NCBI RefSeq assembly: GCF_007830615.1
Contig: NZ_VLLI01000004.1
Coordinates: forward strand, 124,001 to 188,000
DNA length: 64,000 nt
From: Mucilaginibacter frigoritolerans
Lineage (GTDB): Bacteria > Bacteroidota > Bacteroidia > Sphingobacteriales > Sphingobacteriaceae
Reading direction: 5' to 3'
Both the position numbers and the translations under genes were made by a program. Under the pieces are notes generated by a model that had not been told where the DNA came from, ran no database searches, and worked only from the letters and a program-made list of their open reading frames with translations. Position 1 is the stretch's first letter, and the number at the start of each line of letters is the position of its first letter. Below are positions 1 through 8,526 of this stretch, piece after piece.

Positions 1-339
1 ATCACCTTCGCTCATCCATTTACCGCGTACATCCTGGTAAACAAAAATAAAGCCTTCTCTTTCCAGAAACTTGTTTTGACCCAACGATCTTTTATAAGCA
101 TTTGCACCATAGGGAGCCACTGTATACGGCGTACGCGTCATCAACATTGGGTATTTTTTTGATTGATCCTTCGGCATGTAAATGGATGTGAAAAGACGTT
201 TACCATCGCGCATGGTAATGTACGTTTCCATCTTGGTGTAATGATCCCTTACATAGGAAGTGTCTTCGGCTGCGGGCGCCTGGGCGAAGGTAATGGAATA
301 CCACAACACCAGCCCGGTTAAGAGTAGTAATTTTTTCAT
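1..339 (-). CDS. CocE/NonD family hydrolase (X-Pro dipeptidyl-peptidase/acylase type), N-terminal part
   Basis: Only the first 113 codons are in the window; the gene runs off the left edge. The start at 339 gives a Sec signal peptide (MKKLLLLTGLVLWYSITFAQ), so the enzyme is exported to the periplasm or surface. The mature part carries the family opening: ITMRDGKRLFTSIYMPKD, then YPMLMTRTPYT, then IFVYQDVRGKWMSEG. In this alpha/beta-hydrolase family (cocaine esterase, alpha-amino-acid ester hydrolase, glutaryl-7-ACA acylase) these segments precede the catalytic serine, which lies outside the window. The family hydrolyses acyl-amino acid or peptide bonds. The family call is firm; the substrate is unknown. 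Confidence 0.85.
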   Translation of the reverse strand, partial: MKKLLLLTGLVLWYSITFAQAPAAEDTSYVRDHYTKMETYITMRDGKRLFTSIYMPKDQSKKYPMLMTRTPYTVAPYGANAYKRSLGQNKFLEREGFIFVYQDVRGKWMSEGD

Positions 340-609
340 AATGAATTGGTCAGTTAATAGCTAATTAGAGGCCTAATTTAGTAAGTTAATCGTTTATTGA
401 TGTATTGGTGATAATACTGTTACAAAGCACTAAGAAAGAAATGCTTAAAAAAAACGATTTTGTTTCTTTACAATGTTAATTTTAATAAATTTAACATCGT
501 TATAAACCAAGTGTTCATCAGAGGAGTTACCGGAAAATAATTAATGGGATATTTTATGTAGCCCAATTAATTCTATAACGGCACTTTGAATAATTTAAAC
601 CAATTATAA

Positions 610-1176
610 ATGCCCCATATACCATTAGATGAGAATCTGCCCGGTATCACCGGTTTGCTGAGTTACCGGCAGGATACTGCTTTGCCTATCAGGCAGCTTA
701 CGCAAATATTGTTACGCGGCGAATCAACCTTAACCGAAGGTGAAAGGGAATTGATTGCCACTGTTACCTCACAGGGTAACCAATGCAGGTTTTGTACTGC
801 GGCCCATACCGCAGTTGCCGATGTACTTTTAGGCGAACGGGAGACAGCTGAAATGGTAAAAAACAATCCCGAACATGCACCGGTAAGCGCTAAGATGAAG
901 CAATTGCTTGAGATAGCCCGGCGCACCCAGGCCGATGCACGAACTGTAAGCCTTGAACTGGTGGAAAAAGCCCGCGCCGCAGGTGCAACTGATTTGGAAA
1001 TTCATGATACGGTATTGATAGCCGCCCTGTTTTGCCTATATAATAAGTATGTTGATGGTTTGGCCACCGTTACTCCAACAGATCCGGCTTTTTATGACCG
1101 GTTAGCCAATATTTTAAAAACCAGTGGCTATATGCCCTCGCCTAACCGCTATGCAAGCCTGAACGAAACCAAATGA
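610..1176 (+). CDS. Carboxymuconolactone decarboxylase (AhpD-like) family protein
   Basis: A 188-residue all-helical protein of the CMD/AhpD family. The active-site motif is visible as C59-R-F-C62-T-A-A-H66, the CxxCxxxH arrangement that gives AhpD-like proteins thiol-based peroxidase or disulfide-reductase activity. There is no signal peptide, so it is cytoplasmic. Its last codons overlap the next gene by four bases (ATGA), so the two are translationally coupled. The exact substrate cannot be read from the sequence. Members of this family are often annotated as peroxidase-related enzymes and may respond to oxidative or electrophile stress. Confidence 0.85.
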   Translation: MPHIPLDENLPGITGLLSYRQDTALPIRQLTQILLRGESTLTEGERELIATVTSQGNQCRFCTAAHTAVADVLLGERETAEMVKNNPEHAPVSAKMKQLLEIARRTQADARTVSLELVEKARAAGATDLEIHDTVLIAALFCLYNKYVDGLATVTPTDPAFYDRLANILKTSGYMPSPNRYASLNETK

Positions 1177-2372
1177 AAAAGCGAAACAGATCAATAATTT
1201 TTTGGATAGGGGTAATTTTACTGGTAGTACCTGGATTAATTCATGCTTACCTGCTAATGCCGTTTCCTGGTAGCCAGGAACTCAATGCCATAACCGTATC
1301 TTATTACCTGGAAAAAATAGTAATGCCCTTACGGCTGATAGGTGCCATATTTATTTTGTGGTACCTGTTTAAAGGTTTTGCCAGAAATTCAACCTCGGGT
1401 AAATTGGTTAAAGGAACAGTGCTGGTACTATGCCTGGTTAGTTTTTACTTTACCGACGTAATGTTTAAAGCCGAAAGCATGTTTGAAGAGCCGCAAACTA
1501 TCAAATTTGCCAATGCAATCCACAACAAAGTGCCCGAAAGCTTTATAATTATAGGTGTGGTTAATAATGGTGTGGCCAAAGCCTATCCGCTGGTGTATTT
1601 GGGCTATCATCATAAAGTGCAGGACAATGTGGGCAACGAGCCTGTATTGGTTACCTATTGCACCATGTGCCGTACAGGCAGGGTTTATAGTCCGATTGTA
1701 AACGGCAAAAGACAAAATTTCAGGCTGGTGGGTGCAAGGCATTATAATGCTATTATTGAGGATCAGGATACCAAAACATGGTGGTACCAGGCGACTGGAA
1801 ACGCCGCCGTAGGAAAATTAAAGGGCAATCATTTGCAGGAACTGCCCTATGAACAATCAACCCTTAGCGCTTGGCTGGAAAAACACCCTGGCTCGCTTAT
1901 CCTGCAGCCTGATGAACATTACCTGAATGACTATAACGACTTAAAAAACTACGATCGATTGCAGGCGGTTGATCGGGATAGCACCATCAAAAATAAGGAC
2001 ACCCTGATTAGAAAAAGCTGGGTATTAGGAGTGATTGTTAACGGGCAGCCAAAGGCTTATGATTGGCGCAAACTGTTTAAAAAACGTTTTATTAATGACC
2101 AGGTAAACAAAAGACCCTTGCTGGTTGCCATTGAAGATGATAGCCTAACCTACCATGCCTTTAACAGTACAGTAAATGGTAAAGCATTGCATTTTAAATT
2201 GGATACTGCTGGAATGCTTACTGACCAGGAAACTGCATCCATTTGGGATTGGGACGGATTGGCAACCTCAGGTTATTTAAAGGGCTGCAAGCTGGACAAG
2301 ATTCAAGCCTATCAAGAATACTGGCACTCCTGGAAACACTTTCATCCGAATACGCTGTTTTTAAAAGAATAA
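1173..2372 (+). CDS. DUF3179 domain-containing membrane protein
   Basis: 399 residues. Three hydrophobic segments lie in the first 115 residues, followed by a long soluble domain. The DUF3179 signature is clear: AKAYPLVYLGYHH, then EPVLVTYCTMCRTGRVY with the paired CxxC-like cysteines, then later GQPKAYDW. DUF3179 proteins are widespread and have no assigned reaction; the conserved YCxxC motif suggests a metal or redox function, which is inference. It overlaps the AhpD-like gene by four bases, which supports a shared thiol/redox role. It ends just before a convergent metallophosphoesterase gene. Confidence 0.85.
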   Translation: MKKRNRSIIFWIGVILLVVPGLIHAYLLMPFPGSQELNAITVSYYLEKIVMPLRLIGAIFILWYLFKGFARNSTSGKLVKGTVLVLCLVSFYFTDVMFKAESMFEEPQTIKFANAIHNKVPESFIIIGVVNNGVAKAYPLVYLGYHHKVQDNVGNEPVLVTYCTMCRTGRVYSPIVNGKRQNFRLVGARHYNAIIEDQDTKTWWYQATGNAAVGKLKGNHLQELPYEQSTLSAWLEKHPGSLILQPDEHYLNDYNDLKNYDRLQAVDRDSTIKNKDTLIRKSWVLGVIVNGQPKAYDWRKLFKKRFINDQVNKRPLLVAIEDDSLTYHAFNSTVNGKALHFKLDTAGMLTDQETASIWDWDGLATSGYLKGCKLDKIQAYQEYWHSWKHFHPNTLFLKE

Positions 2373-2425
2373 ACAGGTGTTCAAAGATGAACCCGTGGGA
2401 AAGTATCTTGTCAGTACTTATTAGA

Positions 2426-3397
2426 TTATTTGGTAAGTGTGGTTTCGTAAATTACAGTGCCGTCAACGTTAATTACGCTTGCATGGAACCTGTTCGGATC
2501 AACCGAAAAATACATAAACCCATGTTCCGAAGCCTGGAATTTGCTGTAATCAATCCCTGCTGTTACATGCGTAAGCTCTGATCCGGCACCCGAAATAAAC
2601 TGGTGGGTATAGCCTGCGGGCTTTAAATGCTGAAGGGAATGATCATGTCCGGACAGGTAAACATCCACTTTATGTTTTTCAAAAACATCAGTCATGGCTT
2701 TTCGCATGGTTAACGTATCATAATTGGTAATACGCGGGCCCACGGTATAATAAGGATGATGGCCAACCACAATTTTCCATTTTACATCAGCCGATGCATT
2801 GGCAAGCGTGTGGTTTATCCATTCCATCTGTTTCTCCACATAATCTTTCTTGGTTTCAAAAAGAAAGGGATCGGTATCTATCATCACAAATAATGCTTTG
2901 GCATCTTTTGCCAAATTCACCTCTTTGGTATAATAAAGGGCAGGCATATTCCACCTGCGGCTTACTTTGCTGTAGCGCACCTGTGCTTCTGGATCCGATC
3001 CATAGTCATGGTTTCCCAAAACCGGGTACCAATCGCACTGTAAAGAATGTGCAGTGTAAATATTTTCGAACGAATAGTGCCACAAAGGATCATTCTCACT
3101 TACTACGCCCAATGGATAAAAGTTGTCACCAACAGATATTACAAAGTTATTGGGATGTGTGGCTGCCCATAAACCCATTTGTTTGGCTACCTCTGTCTGG
3201 TCGTATTCGCCATTACGACCCCAGTCGCCAACTGCCAAAAAGTTTAAAGGGAAATCATTGGCTAATGCCGCTCTTGGAGATACATCTTCACTATTTAAAT
3301 GAGTAACAGGAGTTTCGGCAAGACCGCTCAATGGATTAATTAACGATGCCCCTATGGCGGTTAAGGTAGTATTGATAACAAAATCTCTGCGTTTCAT
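2426..3397 (-). CDS. Metallophosphoesterase, purple acid phosphatase-like, with twin-arginine-type signal
   Basis: 323 residues. The N-terminus MKRRDFVINTT followed by a hydrophobic stretch looks like a Tat signal, suggesting export in folded, metal-loaded form. The dinuclear-metal motifs of calcineurin-like phosphoesterases appear in order: AVGDWGRNG, VISVGDNFYPLG, VLGNHDYG, VVGHHPYYT and YLSGHDHSLQ. The GDWG and GDNFY spacing resembles tartrate-resistant (type 5) acid phosphatases. Expected role is phosphomonoester hydrolysis in the periplasm. It is monocistronic and convergent with the DUF3179 gene. Confidence 0.88.
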   Translation of the reverse strand: MKRRDFVINTTLTAIGASLINPLSGLAETPVTHLNSEDVSPRAALANDFPLNFLAVGDWGRNGEYDQTEVAKQMGLWAATHPNNFVISVGDNFYPLGVVSENDPLWHYSFENIYTAHSLQCDWYPVLGNHDYGSDPEAQVRYSKVSRRWNMPALYYTKEVNLAKDAKALFVMIDTDPFLFETKKDYVEKQMEWINHTLANASADVKWKIVVGHHPYYTVGPRITNYDTLTMRKAMTDVFEKHKVDVYLSGHDHSLQHLKPAGYTHQFISGAGSELTHVTAGIDYSKFQASEHGFMYFSVDPNRFHASVINVDGTVIYETTLTK

Positions 3398-3617
3398 ATT
3401 GATAAACGATTAAATAATAAAGATGAAAATCTGTAGCAGGCAGCAGCCGCCAAATTATCGATAATAAAAATTACTGGCTGATAAGGAATGTTTAAATAAT
3501 TGTAAACAAATGCCTTGATGGAGTAGAAATTATAGTTGCAAAGTAAATTAGAAGAGGTGCACGTGTACGAAAAGAAAGGCTGCATACAATTTACTGTAAA
3601 ATGCATATTTTTAAACA

Positions 3618-4604
3618 ATGACTTTTGAGTTCACCGTTCAGCCTTCTTTTAATTTTGTAAAAAGCTTTGGCGAAAAGTTTAATATCCCTGTTTTTAAAAA
3701 CAGTTTACAAATTCCTGCCAACCTGGGTGAGGGGCGCATTAAATGGGTGGATGTAGAGCCCGGCTTTAAATTTGTGCTGCATCATTATACCCTTAAACAG
3801 GACTTCCATTTAAAACGAATAGCGCCAGATGCAGAACCCAATGATTTAATTTCCATTGTATTCAATAGCAATGAAATACCAGCAGGCTTTACAGCCGATA
3901 GGGAAGATGCCATTCAGTTTTTAAAAAATAATGGTTCATCTATTCAGATAGCTTCTACCTCATTATCCACTGAAACTTTTTTCCCGGCTAATAGCGAAGT
4001 ATATTTTTGTGTAATTGGCATTAAACGCCAGGTATTGTCTGCCTTGCTTCGTATTGAAAACGTGAACGGCCCTTTAGCAACTATTCTCAACAGTAACACC
4101 CTGTTTTTTTATCACGAAAAAATGAACCCCGAAGTACAACGGGTGCTGAAGCAGATTTCTGAAATTAATGATCAGAGTAAACTGAGCGATTTATACTACA
4201 GTATAAAAACGCACGAAATGATTTATCTTTTGTTTGATAAGTTGCTGAGCAGGGCCGATGAAAAACAAAGCCCCGTTAATAAGGCTGATATAGATAAATT
4301 GTATGTGATCAGAACTGCGCTGCTTGCAGACCTGAGCGTGCCACCACAGCTGGCTTCCCTGGCAAAAATGGCCGGGATGAGCGAAACCAAAATGAAGCAA
4401 TTATTTAAACAAACTTTCGGCGATACTATTTACAACTATTATCAGAATGAAAGGATGCAGGAGGCTGGCTTTTTGTTGAAACATGCAGGCTATTCGGTAT
4501 CAGAAGCAGGCTATAGGCTTGGCTTTTCAAACCTGAGCCATTTTTCAAGGCTTTTCGAAAAATTTTACGGCATCACCCCCAAAAAATACTCCCTCGCCGG
4601 ATAG
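3618..4604 (+). CDS. AraC-family transcriptional regulator
   Basis: 328 residues. The last ~100 residues hold the two helix-turn-helix units of the AraC family (LASLAKMAGMSETKMKQLFK, then GYRLGFSNLSHFSRLFEKF and the family ending YGITPKKY). The N-terminal ~220 residues form the sensory/dimerisation part and do not resemble a cupin sugar-binding domain strongly enough to name a ligand. The gene sits 88 bases upstream of an Old Yellow Enzyme gene on the same strand, the usual layout for a local activator, so that gene and the following cupin are its likely targets (inference). Confidence 0.88.
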   Translation: MTFEFTVQPSFNFVKSFGEKFNIPVFKNSLQIPANLGEGRIKWVDVEPGFKFVLHHYTLKQDFHLKRIAPDAEPNDLISIVFNSNEIPAGFTADREDAIQFLKNNGSSIQIASTSLSTETFFPANSEVYFCVIGIKRQVLSALLRIENVNGPLATILNSNTLFFYHEKMNPEVQRVLKQISEINDQSKLSDLYYSIKTHEMIYLLFDKLLSRADEKQSPVNKADIDKLYVIRTALLADLSVPPQLASLAKMAGMSETKMKQLFKQTFGDTIYNYYQNERMQEAGFLLKHAGYSVSEAGYRLGFSNLSHFSRLFEKFYGITPKKYSLAG

Positions 4605-4651
4605 GACTATTTTGTAGTCTTTAAGCGTTATTTTAACCTGCCAGGCCGGGC

Positions 4652-4659
4652 TACATTTG
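4652..4659 (+). promoter_or_regulatory. Candidate Bacteroidota -7 promoter element
   Basis: TACATTTG matches the Bacteroidota -7 consensus TAnnTTTG. I do not see a well-spaced -33 TTTG, so support is weak. If used, transcription would begin around 4665, downstream of the earliest possible start codon of the next ORF at 4657. This supports the ATG at 4693 as the real start of the flavin oxidoreductase. Confidence 0.3.
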
Positions 4660-4692
4660 TTCTGTCAATACAAAACAAATGACAGCAACAAA

Positions 4693-5757
4693 ATGAAAAC
4701 GATTTTAACAGCATACAGCAAAAAAGGGTTCAACTTAAAGAACCATATGGTAATGGCGCCGATGACCAGGAGTCGCGCCATCGATAATATCCCTAATGAT
4801 TTGATGGCAACCTATTATGGACAACGCGCCGGGGCAGGCCTGATCATCACTGAAGGAACCGCACCTGCACCCGAAGGTTTAGGTTATCCCCGCATTCCGG
4901 GTATTTATAATGAGGCACAAATTAATGGCTGGAAAAAAGTAACCAGCAGTGTACATCAGTATGGCAGTAAAATTTTTCTGCAGTTGATGCATACCGGCCG
5001 AATAGGTCATATAGATAATTTGCCCGAAGGGGCAACACTGGTAGGGGTATCTAATATTAAAGCTGCGGGACAAATTTATACCGATACCGCAGGTATGCAA
5101 GATCACTCCGAACCAGTAGCTTTAACCACCACAGGTATAAAAGCTATTATTGAAGGCTACGTCTCAGCATCCAAAAACGCAATAGAAGCAGGTTTTGATG
5201 GTGTGGAACTGCACGCTGCAAATGGTTATTTGCTTGAACAATTTTTAAATCCCAATGTTAATAACCGTAACGATGAATATGGCGGAAGCATAGCAAATAG
5301 GGCGAGATTAACTATTGAAATTGCAGAAAAGGTGGCTGCAACTATCGGTAAAGAAAAAGTGGGTATCCGTTTTTCTCCTTTCTCAACCCTGGGCGATTTA
5401 CAAGCCTATAATGGAGACGAAGTACACGAAACATATACTTACCTTGCAAAGGCAATGAATGAGTTAGATATCCGGTATATTCATATTTCTGCCAACCCGA
5501 CTATCCCTCAAAAAACTTTTAATGCTATCCGCTCTGCTTTTTCAAATACCATTATTTTATGTAACGGGTTCACCGCCGAAACAGCCGAAGATCAATTACA
5601 AAAAGGCTTTGCCGATTTAATTGCATTTGGAAGAAGTTTTTTAGCTACTCCCGATTTTGTAACCCGTATTGAAAAAGGGATGGAGCTAAATCAGTTGGAT
5701 TTTGCTACCCTGTATACCCCGGGCGAAAAAGGGTATATCGATTATCCTGTACTTTAA
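4693..5757 (+). CDS. Alkene reductase (Old Yellow Enzyme family, NADH:flavin oxidoreductase)
   Basis: 354 residues from the ATG at 4693; an earlier in-frame start at 4657 would add 12 residues with no family counterpart. FMN-dependent TIM barrel. Family landmarks are NHMVMAPMTRSRA near the N-terminus, GLIITEGT, QLMHTGRIGH, GFDGVELHAANGYLLEQFL (substrate-binding H and N), DEYGGSIANRARL, and the C-terminal phosphate-binding AFGRSFLATPDFV. The enzyme reduces activated C=C bonds and nitro compounds with NAD(P)H in the cytoplasm. It sits between an AraC regulator and a cupin gene and probably belongs to an electrophile or xenobiotic response. Confidence 0.92.
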   Translation: MKTILTAYSKKGFNLKNHMVMAPMTRSRAIDNIPNDLMATYYGQRAGAGLIITEGTAPAPEGLGYPRIPGIYNEAQINGWKKVTSSVHQYGSKIFLQLMHTGRIGHIDNLPEGATLVGVSNIKAAGQIYTDTAGMQDHSEPVALTTTGIKAIIEGYVSASKNAIEAGFDGVELHAANGYLLEQFLNPNVNNRNDEYGGSIANRARLTIEIAEKVAATIGKEKVGIRFSPFSTLGDLQAYNGDEVHETYTYLAKAMNELDIRYIHISANPTIPQKTFNAIRSAFSNTIILCNGFTAETAEDQLQKGFADLIAFGRSFLATPDFVTRIEKGMELNQLDFATLYTPGEKGYIDYPVL

Positions 5758-5806
5758 AAATACTTATACCATATCTGTTTAATAATTAACACTAAAATTT
5801 TTTGTT

Positions 5807-6298
5807 ATGATAAACAACATTATAACCGTAGATGAAAACCAGGGACAAAGTCTCTCTGTAGTAGGCGACTCTTATCGGATCATTGTTTCTGGTAAACAAA
5901 CCGAAGGTGCTTATGCCGTAATAGATATGCTTGTTCCACCGGGCGGCGGTCCGGGACCTCACTCGCATACTGACATCAGTGAACTGTTTTATGTAGTAGA
6001 TGGTGAAGTTGAGTTTAAGACCGAAGCAGGCAAATATGCTGCAAAAAAAGGCTCTTTTGTAAATATTCCCACAGGAGGAGAAGTACATTGTTTTAAAAAT
6101 ACAGGCAATGAAATGGCTCATTTGTTATGTACCGTTATTCCAGCAGGGCTCGATGCATTTTTTGAAGAAATAGGCACACCCGTTGAGGCCGGCACATTTT
6201 TACCACCGCCAGTAATGAATGAAGAAGAGTTAACCCGGTTACGGGCTATTGCAGAAAAATATAGGCAAAAACTTTACCCGCCTGATTTTTTAGGTTAA
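5807..6298 (+). CDS. Cupin domain-containing protein
   Basis: 163 residues. A single beta-barrel cupin: motif 1 is GGGPGPHSHTDISELFYVVDGEVEF with two histidines and the downstream glutamate for metal binding, and motif 2 is NIPTGGEVHCFKN with the second histidine. No signal peptide. It follows the Old Yellow Enzyme gene by 49 bases on the same strand and ends at a hairpin terminator, so the two are probably cotranscribed. Standalone cupins of this kind include quercetinase-like dioxygenases and plain sensor proteins; I cannot choose between them. Confidence 0.85.
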   Translation: MINNIITVDENQGQSLSVVGDSYRIIVSGKQTEGAYAVIDMLVPPGGGPGPHSHTDISELFYVVDGEVEFKTEAGKYAAKKGSFVNIPTGGEVHCFKNTGNEMAHLLCTVIPAGLDAFFEEIGTPVEAGTFLPPPVMNEEELTRLRAIAEKYRQKLYPPDFLG

Positions 6299-6307
6299 AA
6301 ATAAAAC

Positions 6308-6338
6308 CAGGTCATTGCAAATGGATCGCAATGACCTG
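6308..6338. terminator. Bidirectional hairpin terminator
   Basis: An 11-bp perfect inverted repeat (CAGGTCATTGC / GCAATGACCTG) with a 9-base loop lies between the convergent cupin gene and the small gene at 6356. A short T-rich stretch follows on the + side. Confidence 0.7.
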
Positions 6339-6355
6339 ATTTGTTGTTTGCTCTA

Positions 6356-6631
6356 TCAGCAGTTTTTCAGAGGTCCATCCGGCAAGTTGCCTTCGGGGTT
6401 TATCTTATGGTGAATTTTTTTTAAAATGCGACCGAGGTTCTGTTCAATTTCATGTTCACTCAAGTTGTTGTCAAAGTCAATCTTGTCCCACGTGGCAAAA
6501 ACGTTCTTAAGCGAATTTTTTAACGTTTCGTTTTCAGCCAAAAGTTTATTTAACTCATTTATTTCATCGTCAGTAGCCTCGCCGGCCAATTTTTTAGCCG
6601 CCAGGTTAATGATATAGGCATCAGCTTCCAT
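6356..6631 (-). CDS. Small protein resembling an orphan FecR-type anti-sigma N-terminal domain
   Basis: 91 residues, acidic, predicted helical. The start reads DAYIINLAAKKLAGEATDDE, then INELNKLLAENETLKNSL. This resembles the cytoplasmic sigma-binding domain at the N-terminus of Bacteroidota FecR-like anti-sigma factors (the pattern A.KLSGEAT..E...L...LA.NPE). There is no membrane segment, no periplasmic FecR domain and no neighbouring sigma factor. It may be a free-standing sigma-binding protein or the leftover N-terminus of a deleted fecR; the clean stop and conserved-looking C-terminus favour the former. Function is inferred only. Confidence 0.55.
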   Translation of the reverse strand: MEADAYIINLAAKKLAGEATDDEINELNKLLAENETLKNSLKNVFATWDKIDFDNNLSEHEIEQNLGRILKKIHHKINPEGNLPDGPLKNC

Positions 6632-6725
6632 AGGCAGTAAGGTATACTGTAAGTTTAGTATACATTAGATGCTTTTTTGGAAAAATAAGTTGCAGATAAT
6701 GTGAAAATTATTGAAAATATTCCAA

Positions 6726-6755
6726 TAAAAAACCCTACCGGGAGGTAAGGTTCTT
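6726..6755 (-). terminator. Rho-independent terminator of the first small secreted-protein gene
   Basis: Read on the minus strand: AACCTTACC, a short loop, GGTAGGGTT, then TTTT. It lies 28 bases downstream of the stop codon at 6783. Confidence 0.65.
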
Positions 6756-6782
6756 TTATTTATTAGCAGAAAAGCTGCTTTT

Positions 6783-7145
6783 TTACTGGACGCGTTTTAA
6801 AGTTGTATGCATTTTCATGCCATCATAATCTATATCTAATCCAGCTGTGTCGGCAGTAGCATAATATTTTCCTGTATGTTTTACATCGGTACCATTAACA
6901 GAAACACTAAAGCTAAAATCGGTACCGTTGGTTTTGCCGTCGGTAATGCCAATTTCACCCTGTGGTGATATTACTGTTCCGGTCAATTTACCGCTATCGG
7001 CCTTCAATACATAAGTAAGCGGAAATTCATTGCCATCAGCTGTTTTTACTGAGCCTGTCCATTTTCCGGATAGGCTTGCCGCTATTGCAAAGCAAACTAC
7101 GAAGCAGCAAAGCAGCACTGTTGTTGTAAGGAGTTTCTTTTTCAT
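6783..7145 (-). CDS. Small secreted beta-rich protein, tandem paralogue 1 of 3
   Basis: 120 residues with a Sec signal peptide (MKKKLLTTTVLLCCFVVCFA). The mature ~100 residues follow a repeated beta-strand plan: LSGKWTGSV, FPLTYVLKAD, LTGTVISPQGEIGITDG, FSFSVSVNGTDVKHTGKYY, GLDIDYDGMKMHTTLKR. Two further copies with the same plan lie directly upstream. I do not know a named domain, but the layout fits a small calycin-like or jelly-roll barrel. It has its own terminator, so it need not depend on the neighbours for expression. Function unknown. Confidence 0.8.
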   Translation of the reverse strand: MKKKLLTTTVLLCCFVVCFAIAASLSGKWTGSVKTADGNEFPLTYVLKADSGKLTGTVISPQGEIGITDGKTNGTDFSFSVSVNGTDVKHTGKYYATADTAGLDIDYDGMKMHTTLKRVQ

Positions 7146-7209
7146 GATTGAGTTTTTTACTAATAAGATTTAATTTTGGTTTAAGTGTTACAATTGGCCG
7201 GTGTAATAT

Positions 7210-7238
7210 AAAAAAAATACCCCGCAAACGCAGGGTAT
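7210..7238 (-). terminator. Rho-independent terminator of the second small secreted-protein gene
   Basis: Minus strand reads ATACCCTGCG, TTTG, CGGGGTAT, then eight T. A classic GC stem with a U tract, 28 bases after the stop at 7266. Confidence 0.8.
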
Positions 7239-7265
7239 CAAAAGTCTTTTTTACAGATAGTTAGC

Positions 7266-7625
7266 TTATTTGTCTGCTCTTTTTATAGTGAAATGCACTT
7301 TCTGTCCACCCAAGTCAATATCCATACCGCATGAGTCGGCATACATTTTTCCAGTGTGAGGGTAGTCAGTGCCGCCAACGTTAACACTAAATGAAAAATC
7401 GTTACCGTTAATTAATCCTTTGTCAATGGCTACTGTTCCCTGTGGAGAATCTGCAGTTCCGGTAAGTGTAGTGCCGTCAACCTTAAAATTGTAAGTTACC
7501 GGAATTTGTTGCCCATCTGGTGTGTTGATATTACCGGTCCATTTTCCGGTTAAATCTGCTACTATGGCAAAGCAAACCATAAAACAGCATAAAAGAGCTG
7601 TGGTAGTTAAAAATTTCTTTTTCAT
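7266..7625 (-). CDS. Small secreted beta-rich protein, tandem paralogue 2 of 3
   Basis: 119 residues with a signal peptide almost identical to that of copy 1 (MKKKFLTTTALLCCFMVCFA). The same core segments follow: LTGKWTGNI, IPVTYNFKVDG, LTGTADSPQGTVAIDKG, FSFSVNVGGTDYPHTGKMY, MDIDLGGQKVHFTIKR. Signal-peptide DNA is also similar to copy 1, which points to fairly recent duplication. The most variable parts are the loop after the signal region and the strand around the single mature cysteine (SCGMDID). Likely periplasmic or surface protein; no function assigned. Confidence 0.8.
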   Translation of the reverse strand: MKKKFLTTTALLCCFMVCFAIVADLTGKWTGNINTPDGQQIPVTYNFKVDGTTLTGTADSPQGTVAIDKGLINGNDFSFSVNVGGTDYPHTGKMYADSCGMDIDLGGQKVHFTIKRADK

Positions 7626-7778
7626 TCTTTAGTTTTTTTATAAGATGCTATTAAGCTATATTGGTTACAATAAATGTATAAACATTTATTTAAAATATTA
7701 AAAGCCTGTAAAATAAAAAGGTATAAAAAGCGGGCCGGTGTTTATCAGTCCGTTTCTCCCTTATAAAATCCCTTTATT

Positions 7779-8138
7779 TTAAGGATTTATCCTTTTTAAG
7801 GTAGCATGCGATTTTGCATCGCCCATACTGATATCAACCCCAACAGAGTCGCCATAAAATTTACCGCTGTGGTCAATTTCCATATTGTTTACAATTACAT
7901 TGAAAGTAAAAGTATCCCCGGTTATTTTGCCATCATTTATGGGCATATCACCCTTTGGCGTTTTGGCAGTACCGGTTAACTGGTTGCCCTCTATTTTGAA
8001 ATTATATAACAGTGGGTATTCATCGCCCTGGTCGGTTTTTAGTAAACCTGTCCATTTACCGTTTAAATTTTCAATAGCGGCAAAGCTTACAAAAAAGCAC
8101 AATAACAAAAATGCAGTAGTGATTAACTTCTTGTTCAT
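7779..8138 (-). CDS. Small secreted beta-rich protein, tandem paralogue 3 of 3
   Basis: 119 residues from the ATG at 8138, which matches the starts of the other two copies; an in-frame TTG upstream at 8153 is less likely. Signal peptide MNKKLITTAFLLLCFFVSFA, then LNGKWTGLL, YPLLYNFKIEG, LTGTAKTPKGDMPINDG, FTFNVIVNNMEIDHSGKFY, GVDISMGDAKSHATLKR. It is the most divergent of the three. Three copies in a row suggest either dosage need or functional divergence of a secreted binding protein. Function unknown. Confidence 0.8.
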   Translation of the reverse strand: MNKKLITTAFLLLCFFVSFAAIENLNGKWTGLLKTDQGDEYPLLYNFKIEGNQLTGTAKTPKGDMPINDGKITGDTFTFNVIVNNMEIDHSGKFYGDSVGVDISMGDAKSHATLKRINP

Positions 8139-8526
8139 GATGTTGATTTTCAATTATTAAAGGTAGAAATGGTATTAAATTAAATCATAAACAATGTGTT
8201 AAGTTTGCTATAACAATTTACCCGGTTAAAAATCTTTATTTAACATTGCCAGGTTTTGGACACCCAAAGGCTAACCGATTAATTATGAGTATAACGTTTC
8301 ATTTAACAACGGCATTGCGCTGCTTGTTTCTTTTTTAGCTTTCTTATGTCCAAACTTTTAGCATTAAGCATTGTGAAGGTCTTAAATGATGGTGAAATTG
8401 TAAATAACAGCTATTCAAAAAGCAGTTGATCCATGGAATTTGTCAATAGCAAATTAAATAGCGTAATGGGTGGTAATATTGATTTAGGCGGGTACCTGGA
8501 TGAGCGCTAACAATTGTTTGAATTAA

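Noticed and set aside
2794..3306. 170-residue + strand frame inside the metallophosphoesterase gene
   Set aside because: Antisense to a gene with all metallophosphoesterase motifs; low-quality composition.
3394..3618. 74-residue minus-strand frame upstream of the metallophosphoesterase
   Set aside because: It fills the gap between divergent genes, is Cys/Phe-rich with no motif, and overlaps the likely promoters.
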